DNA of 64,000 nt, from NCBI GenBank assembly GCA_946811695.1, contig OX328131.1:12371141-12435140 (forward strand), given 5' to 3'. Below the pieces are notes generated by a model. It was not told the origin of the DNA. It worked only from the letters and a program-made list of their open reading frames with translations, and searched no databases. This document shows positions 43,867-53,861 of the stretch, in pieces; within the stretch, counting starts at the first letter, position 1, and every line of letters begins with the position of its first letter. Made by a program: the position numbers and the translations under genes. Source of the DNA: Gonocerus acuteangulatus (lineage: Eukaryota; Arthropoda; Insecta; Hemiptera; Coreidae).

Positions 43867-46122
43867 GAAACAAACAATTCCTGCCGGCGTTCCTCAAGGT
43901 TCCTGTCTTAGCCCCACCCTCTTCAATATATACATCAACGACATACCTCAATCTAAAGACACAAATCTCTCTCCGTTTGCCGACGACACAGCCATATACA
44001 CTAGCTCATTCAGGATAGACACCATAACAAACACAGCCATATACACTAGCTCATTCAGGATAGACACCATACCAAACACAGCCATATACACTAGCTCATT
44101 CAGGATAGACACCATAACAAACACAGCCATATACACTAGCTCATTCAGGATAGACACCATAACAAACACAGCCATATACACTAGCTCATTCAGGATAGAC
44201 ACCATAACAAACACAGCCATATACACTAGCTCATTCAGGATAGACACCATAACAAACACAGCCATATACACTAGCTCATTCAGGATAGACACCATAACAA
44301 ACACAGCCATATACACTAGCTCATTCAGGATAGACACCATAACAAACACAGCCATATACACTAGCTCATTCAGGATAGACACCATAACAAACACAGCCAT
44401 ATACACTAGCTCATTCAGGATAGACACCATAACAAACACAGCCATATACACTAGCTCATTCAGGATAGACACCATAACAAACACAGCCATATACACTAGC
44501 TCATTCAGGATAGACACCATAACAAACACAGCCATATACACTAGCTCATTCAGGATAGACACCATAACAAACACAGTCATATACACTAGCTCATTCAGGA
44601 TAGACACCATAACAAACACAGCCATATACACTAGCTCATTCAGGATAGACACCATAACAAACACAGCCATATACACTAGCTCATTCAGGATAGACACCAT
44701 AACAAACACAGCCATATACACTAGCTCATTCAGGATAGACACCATAACAAACACAGCCATATACACTAGCTCATTCAGGATAGGCACCATAACAAACACA
44801 GCCATATACACTAGCTCATTCAGGATAGACACCATAACAAACACAACCATATACACTAGCTCATTCAGGATAGACACCATAACAAACACAGCCATATACA
44901 CTAGCTCATTCAGGATAGACACCATAACAAACACAGCCATATACACTAGCTCATTCAGGATAGACACCATAACAAACACAGCCATATACACTAGCTCATT
45001 CAGGAAAGACACCATAACAAACACAGCCATATACACTAGCTCATTCAGGATAGACACCATAACAAACACAGCCATATACACTAGCTCATTCAGGATAGAT
45101 ACCATAACAAACACAGCCATATGCACTAGCTCATTCAGGATAGACACCATAACAAACACAGCCATATACACTAGCTCATTCAGGATAGACACCATAACAA
45201 ACACAGCCATATACACTAGCTCATTCAGGATAGACACCATAACAAACACAGCCATATACACTAGCTCATTCAGGATAGATACCATAACAAACAGAATACA
45301 AAGAACCTACAAGAAAATTAACAAATTCTGTAAAAAATGGAAAATTAAAATTAACCTCGCTAAAACAGACGCCATAATCTTCACAAAAAGACGCCCAAAT
45401 ATCCCAAGCAAACTCTGTCTTGTAAACCACAGTATTTCATGGACAGAGCACATTATGTATTTAGGAGTGACTTTAGATAGAGGCCTAACATTCACAAAAC
45501 ACATAAACAATAAAACCGAAGCTGCTAAAAATTTACTTTATAAAATGTATCCTTATTTTAATAGAAATTCAAAACTCAACCCTCATAATAAAAGGATTAT
45601 CTGCAATAGTGTCATCCGCCCAGTCCTTTGTTATGCCTGTCCAGTACGGAGCTGCAAATCAACTACAAACTACAAAAAATTACAAATTATACAAAACTGC
45701 TGCCTCCGAATAATCAACAATTATCCAAGATACACAAAGATCACACACATGCACGAAGAACTAGAAATAGCTACAATAACGGACTACATATACAAACTTA
45801 CTGACAAGTTTTTTGGACAAGTAACACATTCCATTAATCCACACATAGCAAACATAGGTGACTACGACAAAAAATCATTAACTAGATACGTACACAGACG
45901 AACTAAACACGTTTTACTTGACAAGCACAATGTAATGTAATTCAACTTAGTATTAAAAATGTTCTGGTTATTTTTTTTTAAATTTTCCCAAAAAATTACA
46001 AAATTATTAAAATCAAATAATCTCCTATAAATTAGCAAGAACATGTTTATTGTACTATACATGCTATAAACACTTATGTATGATACTAAGTAAATATTGT
46101 AAATAAAGCTTTATTATTATCT
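43867..46122 (+). mobile_element. 5'-truncated jockey-like LINE with intact RT frame and 13-bp target duplication
   Basis: The insert is bounded by perfect ATATTATATTTAT copies (43854-43866 and 46123-46135). One frame is open from the truncation to TAA at 45940. It reads IPAGVPQGSCLSPTLFNIYI (RT box), LSPFADDTAIYTSSF (FADD active site), then a 29-fold 15-residue repeat. The normal continuation follows: RIQRTYKKINKFCKKWKIKI, MYLGVTLDRGLTFTKHI (thumb), VIRPVLCYACPV, and a C-terminal segment ending KHVLLDKHNVM. The fingers, endonuclease and first ORF are missing. The apparent ATG at 43865 straddles the target duplication and is not a real start. The 3' UTR carries AATAAAGC and ends in TTATTATTATCT. 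It sits in the 16.8-kb ZP intron, antisense to the gene. Confidence 0.9.
43988..45292 (+). repeat. 45-bp in-frame minisatellite, 29 copies, within RT
   Basis: 1,305 bp = 29 x 45. The unit encodes TAIYTSSFRIDTITN. Most units are identical; single changes include T to P at unit 2, A to V, D to G, A to T, I to K and Y to C, almost all single-base and scattered. The first unit follows LSPFADD directly and the last runs into RIQRTYKK, so the ancestral element had one copy. The minus strand is also open throughout (MVSILNELVYMAVFV per unit) as a by-product of period 45. Confidence 0.98.
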
Positions 46123-46135
46123 ATATTATATTTAT

Positions 46136-46769
46136 AATATATGTATTATTATTAATTATATCAGCTTTTAAGAGTCTGCTACATAGGCTAATTGCTTTAT
46201 TAAAATTCTTGCGTTCAAGCAAAACTTAGGTATAAGTCCTTTAAAAGTAAAGACTGAAAGTAGCTCCCGCTTGTAAAATTTATTAGAATATTTACGGAAT
46301 AATAATACATACAACAAATTTTAAAACTTACTCAAACAGAACTTCTGAATAATTGTATAAATTGTTCTTGAGAAAAGTAAATATCAACATCAAATAAATA
46401 TATTATTGTATAATTGGATTTCTCATTAATTATACTATAATTGGATATACATGTATAATTTCAATGTGTAATTGTAAGCATTTGTAATTGTATCGGGGAA
46501 ACAGTTTTTGTTGCGGATGCTCATAAATAAATATAATTAAAATTAAAAGTAAAGCAATTATTTTCAACTAGGTAAATACCCGTCACGGCAGATAAGTAGT
46601 TTTTTATTGCGCTGAATAATGTATCATCGAAATTAACGCTTCTATATAATTTTTTGCAGTTTATTATAGCACGGTTCCCGTCATACAATATTTTATCCAT
46701 CAATTTATAAGTAATCAAAGTATAATGTTTTTTGACATTGGGGCGCTCTGGACCAGTGACAAGAAACAG
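46136..46769. other. AT-rich intronic spacer
   Basis: No coding motif or repeat boundary is supported. Confidence 0.4.
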
Positions 46770-46865
46770 ATAGCCCGTTATCTATAGGTTAGCAGTAACA
46801 TCAGTTTAACCAGTACAGGTTAATATTCGTTGTCGATAATAAATGTACGTTCAAATTTAAAAATT
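46770..46865 (+). mobile_element. S1-type SINE tail only
   Basis: AGCCCGTTATCTATAGGTTA and later AATAAATGTACGTTCAAATT match the ATAGATAACCCG and AATAAATGGACGTTAAAATT parts of S1. There is no tRNA-like head, so it is 5'-truncated or derives from the tail-donor LINE. Confidence 0.55.
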
Positions 46866-46963
46866 TATGTTTCTCAGATGTCATTTGGAAACGCCAAATT
46901 GGAGTATAACCAAGAAGTGTTCCGATTGGGGATGCTGAAGGGTGAGGAGGCTGTGCAAGGGTT

Positions 46964-48010
46964 CGGGATATTATTACCTCGGATGGACCATCACCAGGAA
47001 AACTCTATGCGCGAGCAGTTGAAATGAACCGCAATTAAAATGGTGATTTTGGCCCTCATATCACCAGTTATAGCGTAAACTCTATGAGGGACAAATCACA
47101 CGTTTTTCCAGTTCAAATTCTTATCAAATCAAAATCTTATTGTAGAGAATTTAGTAACCTTTCGAATAGCCGCCTTCCACTTACTACGAGTTCCCAACAG
47201 TTTTCGAGATATTTTAGAAAATAAACTGAGATCCGAAAACTTTGTATCACCATTCATACAATTTTTTTCCATATACTTCGTTTCTGAATACCCAAACAGA
47301 AGATTAGTTTTGAAAAGTATTTCTGGTAAATGGCTACAGAACTCGCTTAAAAAATGGTTTCATTCGTTTTCCTACGTTAAGGAATCTTTCGCACAAATGT
47401 CGCTCCAAAAACCATGTTCCAGTAAAAGGATTCAACTTGTTAATGAACTTGACCTTTTAAATGAGAAGAAAGATTTTTGTACCAAATGTTATCAAAATCG
47501 AACCATTTTTGAGCCGATGAGGAACTTCTTAATAATTCAAACCCCCCTAAAAGTACTTAAACATTTGAATATCAAAAAACCTTTCTTAGCGAGTGTTTAC
47601 ACTCTAAACGTATTGTCCGAGCAAAATTTCAAATTTTTGTGTCAAGTGGTTCGGGATATTATTACCTCGGAAGGGCCATCACCAGGGCGTAAACTCTCAG
47701 AGGGAGAAAATCACATTTTATTTCTAGTAATTCAAGGAATGCCATCATAGTTGAAATTAACCTCAATTAAAAATAATACTATGAAATAGATAATGTACGG
47801 TAACAGCTGTTCTTTATCGTCCTAGCAACGCATGCTGCCTAGGCTTGCCTGCTCTAACCAACTAAAACTTTAAGCCCCTCTAAAAATACTTAAAAATTCG
47901 AATATCAAAAAATCCTTTCTTAGCGAGCGTCTACGTTCTATAGGGAGTGTCCATGCAAAATTTCAAATTTTTCTGTCGAGTGGTTTGGGCTGGGCGATGA
48001 TAGCTCTGTG
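46964..48010. repeat. direct-repeat region containing a minus HINE-A fragment (47110-47520)
   Basis: GGTTCGGGATATTATTACCT occurs at 46960 and 47648, with the following GGACCATCACCAGG-type text. A block with AATATCAAAAAA, CTTTCTTAGCGAG and CAAAATTTCAAATTTTT occurs at 47565-47660 and 47905-47985. Between them, minus-strand HINE-A blocks are visible: AACCATGTTCCAGT, AACTTGTTAATGAACTTGAC and GAAAGATTTTTGTACCAAAT. The frame at 47310-47750 is a chance ORF across these repeats. Confidence 0.6.
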
Positions 48011-48194
48011 ACTGAGTCAGTGAGTGAGTGAGTGGTATTTGACAAATATTATATAATAGATAATACAAATTGCAATTACTAACTACTAAAGACATTAGTC
48101 ATCTCAAATTTTGAGCGCTAATAAATCTCTTTAGCTGTAGCAAAGAAACCAAAGAAAACATAAATACAAAAAATAAAATAAAAAATCAATTTAC

Positions 48195-48409
48195 CTGTAA
48201 TGCCCCTTGCTGAAGACTAGACCGTAGAAAGGCTTGTCGAAACTTATGAAGACCTTCATACTGTTCCTTCCACACTTGACATCTAGGGATGATATAGCCG
48301 GGAGTTGAGGTGCCGGCGCGGGCCAGAGCTCACCTCCACCCCCGCTCTCTAGGGCCAGCTGGTCACCCCCACCTCCACCGTCCTTCTTGTCGTCCTCCCC
48401 TTGGCATCG
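48195..48409 (-). CDS. ZP-domain membrane protein, first recognised exon (ZP-N start)
   Basis: 215 bp, phase 0 in, phase 2 out. Acceptor TTTCCTGTTGTTGCAG; donor TACAG|GTAAAT. It encodes RCQGEDDKKDGGGGGDQLAL, a glycine- and proline-rich low-complexity linker (ESGGGGELWPAPAPQLPA), then the ZP-N start ISSLDVKCGRNSMKVFISF and DKPFYGLVFSKGHY. VKCG supplies the first ZP cysteine; PFYGLVFSKG is the usual ZP-N strand pair. The frame stays open upstream of the acceptor, through a hydrophobic LLLIITCFLLLQ and a Met at 48517. That stretch overlaps an inverted repeat and the acceptor is good, so I take 48409 as the exon edge. A start within a retained sequence cannot be fully excluded. The signal-peptide exon is not found. 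Confidence 0.9.
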
Positions 48410-48482
48410 CTGCAACAACAGGAAACACGTAATGATTAGCAACAGGAAAATAGAATATATAGATTGTAATATAAGGACAGAT

Positions 48483-48888
48483 TGATATATGGACGCCTTT
48501 AAACGGAAAGGAACCAACTGCCATCTGTTAATTCTTTAGAGAATTGGGTTTAAAGTTTTTTGTGGCTCTAAAATTCCTTTATTACCTGAAATGTTTCATT
48601 CATTTTCTCTCATTAAAATTAACTATTGTCATGGTAATGGGGTTTTATTTTTATGGTTATTGATAAAAATGGTGGTTGATTCCTTTCTGTTTATTACAGC
48701 CTACTGGATACACCATTTCATTTTTTTTTTTTTTTTTTTTGGTATTTTTTCTTGCTTTAATGGCAACATTATATTCTAACTATTTTTTATTACTACATAA
48801 ATTCGCTAATTCTCTACAAGATAGCACCAAAAACTCCTTAAAATGGCGCTTGGTTCCTTTCCGTTTAAATGCGTCCATATATGATCCT
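48483..48888. repeat. inverted pair around GGAACCAA/TTTAAACGGAAAGG
   Basis: ATATATGGACGCCTTTAAAC plus GGAAAGGAACCAA (48485 on) is matched inversely by TTGGTTCCTTTCC plus GTTTAAATGCGTCCATATAT (48850-48885). A T-run and AT-rich DNA lie between. It is likely a small DNA element next to the first recognised ZP exon. Confidence 0.7.
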
Positions 48889-48970
48889 AAAATAGGGAAG
48901 AAGAAAGTAATATACTTCGGTATTGAATATAATAAATATAGATACACATATTTTATAAAGGAGTCTATTG

Positions 48971-48973
<3 letters not shown>

Positions 48974-49017
<44 letters not shown>
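48974..49017. repeat. (TA)n microsatellite
   Basis: About 22 uninterrupted TA units, not obviously inside a HINE element. Confidence 0.97.
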
Positions 49018-49019
<2 letters not shown>

Positions 49020-49074
49020 GTCCTGTTGCATCCATTTATAAATGTTAAGTTTATTACTCTTAGGATAAAAGGGG

Positions 49075-49725
49075 GATCTGCCAAAATTCAAGAGCGGCTA
49101 TCCTATTACAGCTGAAATTAGGGAAGAACTTGCAAAACAAAATAAAGATATTGTTCTTTTAAGGGTTCCTTCCCACGTGGGTATTGAACTTAATGAGAAA
49201 TCAGACAAAGAATCCAATAATGCAAGGAAAGCGACAAAGTGATAACTCAAAAGTGGAAGAGGTTTAACAATAGATTTAACAATAATTATTAAAAAACTAA
49301 TAATGACTCATTGGACTAACGAATGGTTAGAAGTAGTTACAAAAATAATTAACATAAAAGGAAACCTAAATACTTGGAAAACCTCTGAAAGGCTTAACAG
49401 AAGGGAGGAAGTAGTTTTGGCTAGAATGCGTATTGGCCATACCAAAGTAACCCACAGTTATCTTCTGAAAGGACTGTACTCTCCCTCCTGAAAACATTGA
49501 ACTTTTATAATAACAGCTCACCATTTCATAACACAATGTACTGGATAAAAACCGGCGAGAAGAGTGAACAAAACTAAAGGTATCCTTCTTGAAATCTTAC
49601 AGAACGACGAAAGGGTTGTACAAAAAGTATTCAAATATATCAAAGATATAGGCTTCTATCAAGAAATATAAGAAAATATAACTGCCAATGACTCACACGG
49701 GTAGAGGCAGTATAAATAAAAAAAA
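49075..49725 (+). pseudogene. jockey-like LINE 3' remnant (RNase H end, C-terminus, A-tail)
   Basis: In interrupted frames it reads ITAEIREELAKQNKDIVLLR, then VPSHVGIELNEKSDKESN (RNase H VPSHVGI-NE-D motif). After a stop near 49241 come MTHWTNEWLEVV and RREEVVLARMRIGHTKVTHS, the conserved ARMRIGHT-H block of jockey C-termini. A stop at 49489 precedes where the cysteine knuckle should be; HHFITQCTGWKPARRVNKT-type text follows in another frame. It ends in ATAAATAAAAAAAAG against HINE-B at 49727. Confidence 0.82.
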
Positions 49726-49726
49726 G

Positions 49727-50035
49727 TCCGTCACGCAGGAGCTGCATAACTAAGCACTTTCCTCAGAATTTGGGTAGTGTAGATTGCTTTCCAGAACAAT
49801 TTGCTTAAAATATCCTACATAAATAAAATAAAAACATGAATAGTTCTCTTTTAAATTTGTACTAGTAGTGTATTTATTACACTACGTAATAAATACAAAA
49901 AACCTCATATTATCGTATTTTGATCTAACGCAGGAACAGGATACAGTCACCCTAGTGGTAGAAAGCGCTCCTTGCGGCGGCTTTGTGAACCTACGTCTGA
50001 CGGGCTTTTCTATTGAAATATATTACAAATATATA

Positions 50036-50081
<46 letters not shown>

Positions 50082-50215
50082 TATATATAAATTTTAACGG
50101 GGGTCATTTTCGGTGTCTACTAGGTAGGATCGATAAAGATTTGAAGAAATTTTTCAAAAATTCCGTCATGAGTCCAACCTCAATAGCTACTTTCCTTCGG
50201 AGGAAAGTGCTAAAA
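49727..50215 (-). mobile_element. HINE-B, internally deleted copy
   Basis: Minus orientation. The 3' end is at 49727 (AGTCCGTCACGCAGGAGCTG on the plus strand), a (TA)n tract lies at 50038-50089, and the 5' end is at about 50210 (CTTTCCTTCGGAGGAAAGTG). Both outer parts match 12880-13985 closely, but about 560 bp with the tandem units and TGTCTGTTAACACG are missing. The deletion edge is at the (TA)n tract. Confidence 0.82.
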
Positions 50216-50219
50216 AGGG

Positions 50220-50743
50220 GGGATCCTTTTCTGGAGCCCCTTTTCCTTTTTTTTATTCATATCTATGTGCATAAAATTTAGAAAAAAAAACTGAGTATAA
50301 AAAAATATTTTATTAATTTTACAAAGAAAAGTTTGTGGAAAAGTTAAAAAATCTTTACCTTTAATGATTTAAGAAGGTGTTTTGGCAAACGATTAGTGCT
50401 CAAAATGATTAGGTAATTTTCACTTATTCTTTTCAAGACAGTATATTTTGCTAAGCACAACAAAAATATTTTTAAATGAAGCACATTTGTGTAAATCATT
50501 CAAGAAGTTGTGGGCTGTGGGCACCATGGGCCCCCCTCCCTGAAAAAAACACCTTGGGCATCCTAAGGTTATATTTCCCACAAGAACGGGTGTAGTAAAT
50601 TTTCTATACGGTGAAGTCGATGCTAAATATTCAAAAGTGTTTGATTCGCTCTTTTTAATCGAGGCAAAAGAACGAAGCCAACACTTGAAAGAATTGCACC
50701 CCAAAAACTTGTTCCGGTGGACGGATTCTGCTTGTTAACGAAA
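50220..50743. other. spacer with HINE-A scrap
   Basis: CCCCAAAAACTTGTTCCGGT, then GGATTCTGCTTGTTAACGAA (50699-50742) is a minus-strand HINE-A scrap ending at the T-run. The rest is unassigned. Confidence 0.4.
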
Positions 50744-50755
50744 TATTTTTTTTTT

Positions 50756-50801
<46 letters not shown>

Positions 50802-50896
50802 GTGTTTTTAGACATATGTCAACCACATGGGTCATGGATGTCTCAGTTAGAAGACTCGTTTGATCTTATCTTGGCATATAATTTCAATATGACTAA

Positions 50897-50966
<70 letters not shown>

Positions 50967-51071
50967 ATATGATATGACTATTGAGGAAAGAAAGTGATAT
51001 TGACCAAAAGTGCTACTTGAAGATAGATTGAGAAGATCGATATAAATTGAAGATAGATAGGAGGAGATTGA

Positions 51072-51125
<54 letters not shown>
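50744..51125. repeat. T-run and two (TA)n microsatellites
   Basis: T-run at 50744-50797 with one C, (TA)n at 50900-50964, and (TA)n at 51075-51125. Between the TA tracts is a ~105-bp stretch containing GATAGATTGAGAAGATCGAT. No element ends are recognised. Confidence 0.9.
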
Positions 51126-51129
<4 letters not shown>

Positions 51130-51770
51130 CATACACACAAATATTTATAAATTAAATATGTCCGATTAACTTAGTTCTTTCTAGGAAAGCAAATAATTTA
51201 ATTTAACGAACTTTACCATTGAAATCAGGCAAAGCACTTTTGTCAAAAAATCATCTCACCCTTTATGAGATTGCTGGAGATACGTATATACAGGGTGTCC
51301 CGCATTGAGGTGTCATAACTTTAGGGGTTTACTCTGCATATCATTTGTAGTTCAGGGACGCAAAAATGAGCGTTGTATCTGAAAATGTAGAGGAGCTACT
51401 CAAACTTTTATCTATTTTATAAACTACTGATTTTTTTTTAAAGAATACTGTTTTCGGGATTAGTGATCAATGTATCGTAAATAACACATTTTTAGAATCT
51501 ACATTAAATTTCAAATAAGAAACATCCTTTTATGAAATATTATCATGTAAATTAAGAACTATATTCAAAGGCATATAGATGAAAATGTTTAATATTAGTG
51601 TTTTATTAAATTATTCAATATTTTCTTAATCAGCTATTTTTGGACTTAGATGTTTGCCTCCGCCTCAAAAGTTTCATTATTTAATAAGCTTCAAAATGGC
51701 ACCTCGTAGTTTTAGAAAAAAAAATCTATTTGTTTCTGATTTCTTAGTCAAAGCCAATAAATGTGCTTAA
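51126..51770. other. spacer; possible left end of an unknown element at 51291
   Basis: TACAGGGTGTCCCGCATTGA at 51290 resembles the ACAGGGTGTC start seen in several arthropod DNA elements, and ACAGGGTGTCAAAAAAATTA occurs at 33964. No matching right end was found here. Confidence 0.3.
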
Positions 51771-52680
51771 GGGTAGTCGCATGGTGGAGGTAGAGGTAGA
51801 GGAGGTATAGGTAGAGGCCTAGATAGAGGGAGGGTCGCATAGTGAAGAGGGAAACCGCGCTGCTTTTCCAGTTTCACATGATTTGAGAGACAGTCTTCAA
51901 CTATGTTGCAAGAAGAGAGGTTGTTAGGATAGTTTATTTTTTTACAATGTTAAGTGACAGTAGTGAAGATAGTGATGACATGTCGACAGCGCGTAAATGG
52001 TGGATAATTGGCACTTTAAGTAATCGAGATTTTAGTGCTCATCCCATAAATCAAGTGCGACAAGATTTGGGAGAACATCACTATATTTTTTGCAACTGAA
52101 AGAATACCCAGACATATTTCAGGAATACATGACGATGACTCCTGAAACATGTTCATACATTTGCGACAACATATCACCATAAGCTTACCAGTACTATGCA
52201 GTTCAGCTGCTACAGCCTTCCAGTCTTTCTCATACAAATGGCGGTTTTGGTGGTTTTTATGCCATTTGCCCGACAGTGGAAAATCGAGAAGTGAGAATTA
52301 AGTGGTCGATAATTAAATCTTCTTTCATTTCACTACCGTTATAGTTATTCACAATCCCAAAACACTAATCTCAAATTTTCTAGAGTGAAAATACTAAACA
52401 AACGACCACGCGTGCAGCAGAGGGTGGAATGGGATAGTAAAGGACTTGAAAGGACCAATCACGGAGAAGCCACGTCGTAGACCGCGCTTTAGGCCGCTCG
52501 AAAAGACAAACAATTTTGTCTTTAAAAGCGGGCAGGCGGGACATCCTGGAGGCCAGCGAGGTACACCTCTACCTCTACCTCTTCACTATGCGAGCCCCCA
52601 TTACAAACAATGCGTTTGTGTTACATAGAGGTACCTCTACCTGTACCTGATCCCTCTACCTCTTCACTATGCGAGTACCC
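51771..52680. mobile_element. PIF/Harbinger-like element remnant with doubled terminal repeats
   Basis: 910 bp flanked by TAA on both sides, the 3-bp target of Harbinger. Outer ends: GGGTAGTCGCATGGTGGAGG and CCTCTTCACTATGCGAG plus TACCC. A second inverted pair lies inside: GGGTCGCATAGTGAAGAGG (about 51828) and CCTCTTCACTATGCGAGCCC (about 52580). Plus strand 51947-52182 encodes a transposase start, LSDSSEDSDDMSTARKWWII; after one frameshift it continues LKEYPDIFQEYMTMTPETCS, YICDNISP. The minus strand 52183-52290 encodes KWHKNHQNRHLYEKDWKAVA, AELHSTGK, resembling the Myb/SANT-like partner protein. Convergent partial genes fit the two-gene Harbinger layout. Both are truncated. Confidence 0.72.
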
Positions 52681-52894
52681 TAAGCGTGAAGGAGCCATTC
52701 TGAACACATTCTATAATTTCACGTGATAATGGCGATGTCCTATCCTTCCCAAACTACATGACGTTTAGCAGACCATCTACCAAATATTATCTCACTTTGG
52801 TTTCAAATGGTTGGCTGCCCAGGTCATAATAGAAGAACAGTGACTACTAGTATCGCGATCATAGGACCGGAAACATTTCTCATTGTGACATTTC
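52681..52894. other. spacer
   Basis: No feature is supported between the Harbinger remnant and the HINE-A fragment. Confidence 0.35.
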
Positions 52895-52985
52895 TCATTG
52901 GCACCTCCGGATTGCGTCATGAACTCGACGTCATAAGCGAAATTCCTCCTTATGAGAGGAGAGAGGGAACGTGCTCAAAAAACTC
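52895..52985 (-). mobile_element. HINE-A 5'-end fragment
   Basis: On the minus strand: GAGCACGTTCCCTCTCTCC, ATAAGGAGGAATTTCGC, TTATGACGTCGAGTTCATGA, CGCAATCCGGAGG. It is a diverged but collinear 5' terminus. Confidence 0.7.
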
Positions 52986-53344
52986 CCAAAATTGGACGGA
53001 CGATACATATTGGGAGAAGTCGCTAATAGAAGCAGACAGACTGGGCCGTGGAAGTGTTACAGCGCGATTACCCTGGTATGCAGTCCGGTCTGACGGCACA
53101 GATACCCCGCAGCCTTATATTTAGATCGGTTTACAAATAATTGGTCCGGTCAGTCTGTCGGCATTAGTTTGCAAAACCTGCTAAAATAAAATTAGGCTGG
53201 CCATGTCGGGGTCAGCCGGAAGGCAGACGTGAAAGTCTCGACGTAGAAGACTTTGGCAGGCCGCTGACATATTCCCGTACCATCAGGCGCCTTTACAAGC
53301 CTATCTTTAGGTATGTTCAGATTTATGACGGCCATATTTTAGGC

Positions 53345-53790
53345 TAAGCGTTTGTAAAAGTCGGAATCGTAGGAACTGCGCCATCCTTGCGCGTTTCCGT
53401 TCTTATCCCTAGTATTATTCTCAAAGCTCGTTTTTTTTGTTGTTGTTGTTTTTACGTTTTTTAAACGGCGCGCCGACTTCTAGACCATTAGAGCCGGGAA
53501 TTTTCTCAGCGGGTCCTAAAGCGAGAAAAATCCCTGGCTGGAGTCAAACCCCATCTCCCGCATAAGAATCAAACGAGTTAGCCACTAGACCAAGGGGAGA
53601 CCCTGGAAAGCTTTTTATATATTATTTTGATATTTCGTGAATGATGGAAACACCTCTTGCAAAAACATCTCGAAAAGCGACAGTCACTTACTACAAAGCA
53701 CAGGAAACTAGCGGGAGCTCAACTATAAACCAATATTACTCCTTCGGCCTCCTCGATTTTCTTTAATACTAAAAGTAACCTCCATTGAAA
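53345..53790 (-). mobile_element. HINE-A 3'-end region interrupted by a SINE
   Basis: The 3' terminus at 53362-53410 reads on the plus strand AAAGTCGGAATCGTAGGAAC, TGCGCCATCC, GCGCGTTTCCGTTCTTATCC. The inner part resumes at about 53610 with TTGATATTTCGTGAATGATG, ACTACAAAGCACAGGAAAC. The S3 SINE 53420-53605 sits between them. Confidence 0.68.
53420..53605 (-). mobile_element. tRNA-derived SINE (family S3)
   Basis: Minus strand: GGGTCTCCCTTGG-type start with TGGTCTAGTGGCTAAC (A box), GAGATGGGGTTTGACTCC (B box), then GGGATTTTTCTCGC, GAGAAAATTCCCGGCTCTAA and TGGTCTAGAAGTCGGCGCG, and an AACAACAACAAC tail. AAAGCT lies on both sides (weak target duplication). Confidence 0.75.
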
Positions 53791-53861
53791 AACCAACAAG
53801 CAATATCGATGGTCACAGGGAATAAGTCTTAAAATTGGCAAAATAAGTGAAGTGCACTATT

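Noticed and set aside
43948..45285. 445-residue minus-strand ORF of repeated MVSILNELVYMAVFV
   Set aside because: It is the antisense reading of the 45-bp array. A period divisible by three keeps it open, and it has no separate support.
47310..47750. 146-residue plus-strand ORF
   Set aside because: It runs across minus-strand HINE-A blocks and a repeated segment; no protein family motif.
48191..48517. A 108-residue minus frame beginning with Met and a hydrophobic LLLIITCFLLLQ segment, looking like a signal peptide fused to the ZP-N start
   Set aside because: A good acceptor (TTTCCTGTTGTTGCAG) lies at 48410-48412, and the upstream part overlaps an inverted repeat shared with 48850-48885. The hydrophobic run is the translated polypyrimidine tract.
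51290..51310. Left terminus of a transposon (TACAGGGTGTCCC)
   Set aside because: No inverted right end found in the window; kept only as a remark.
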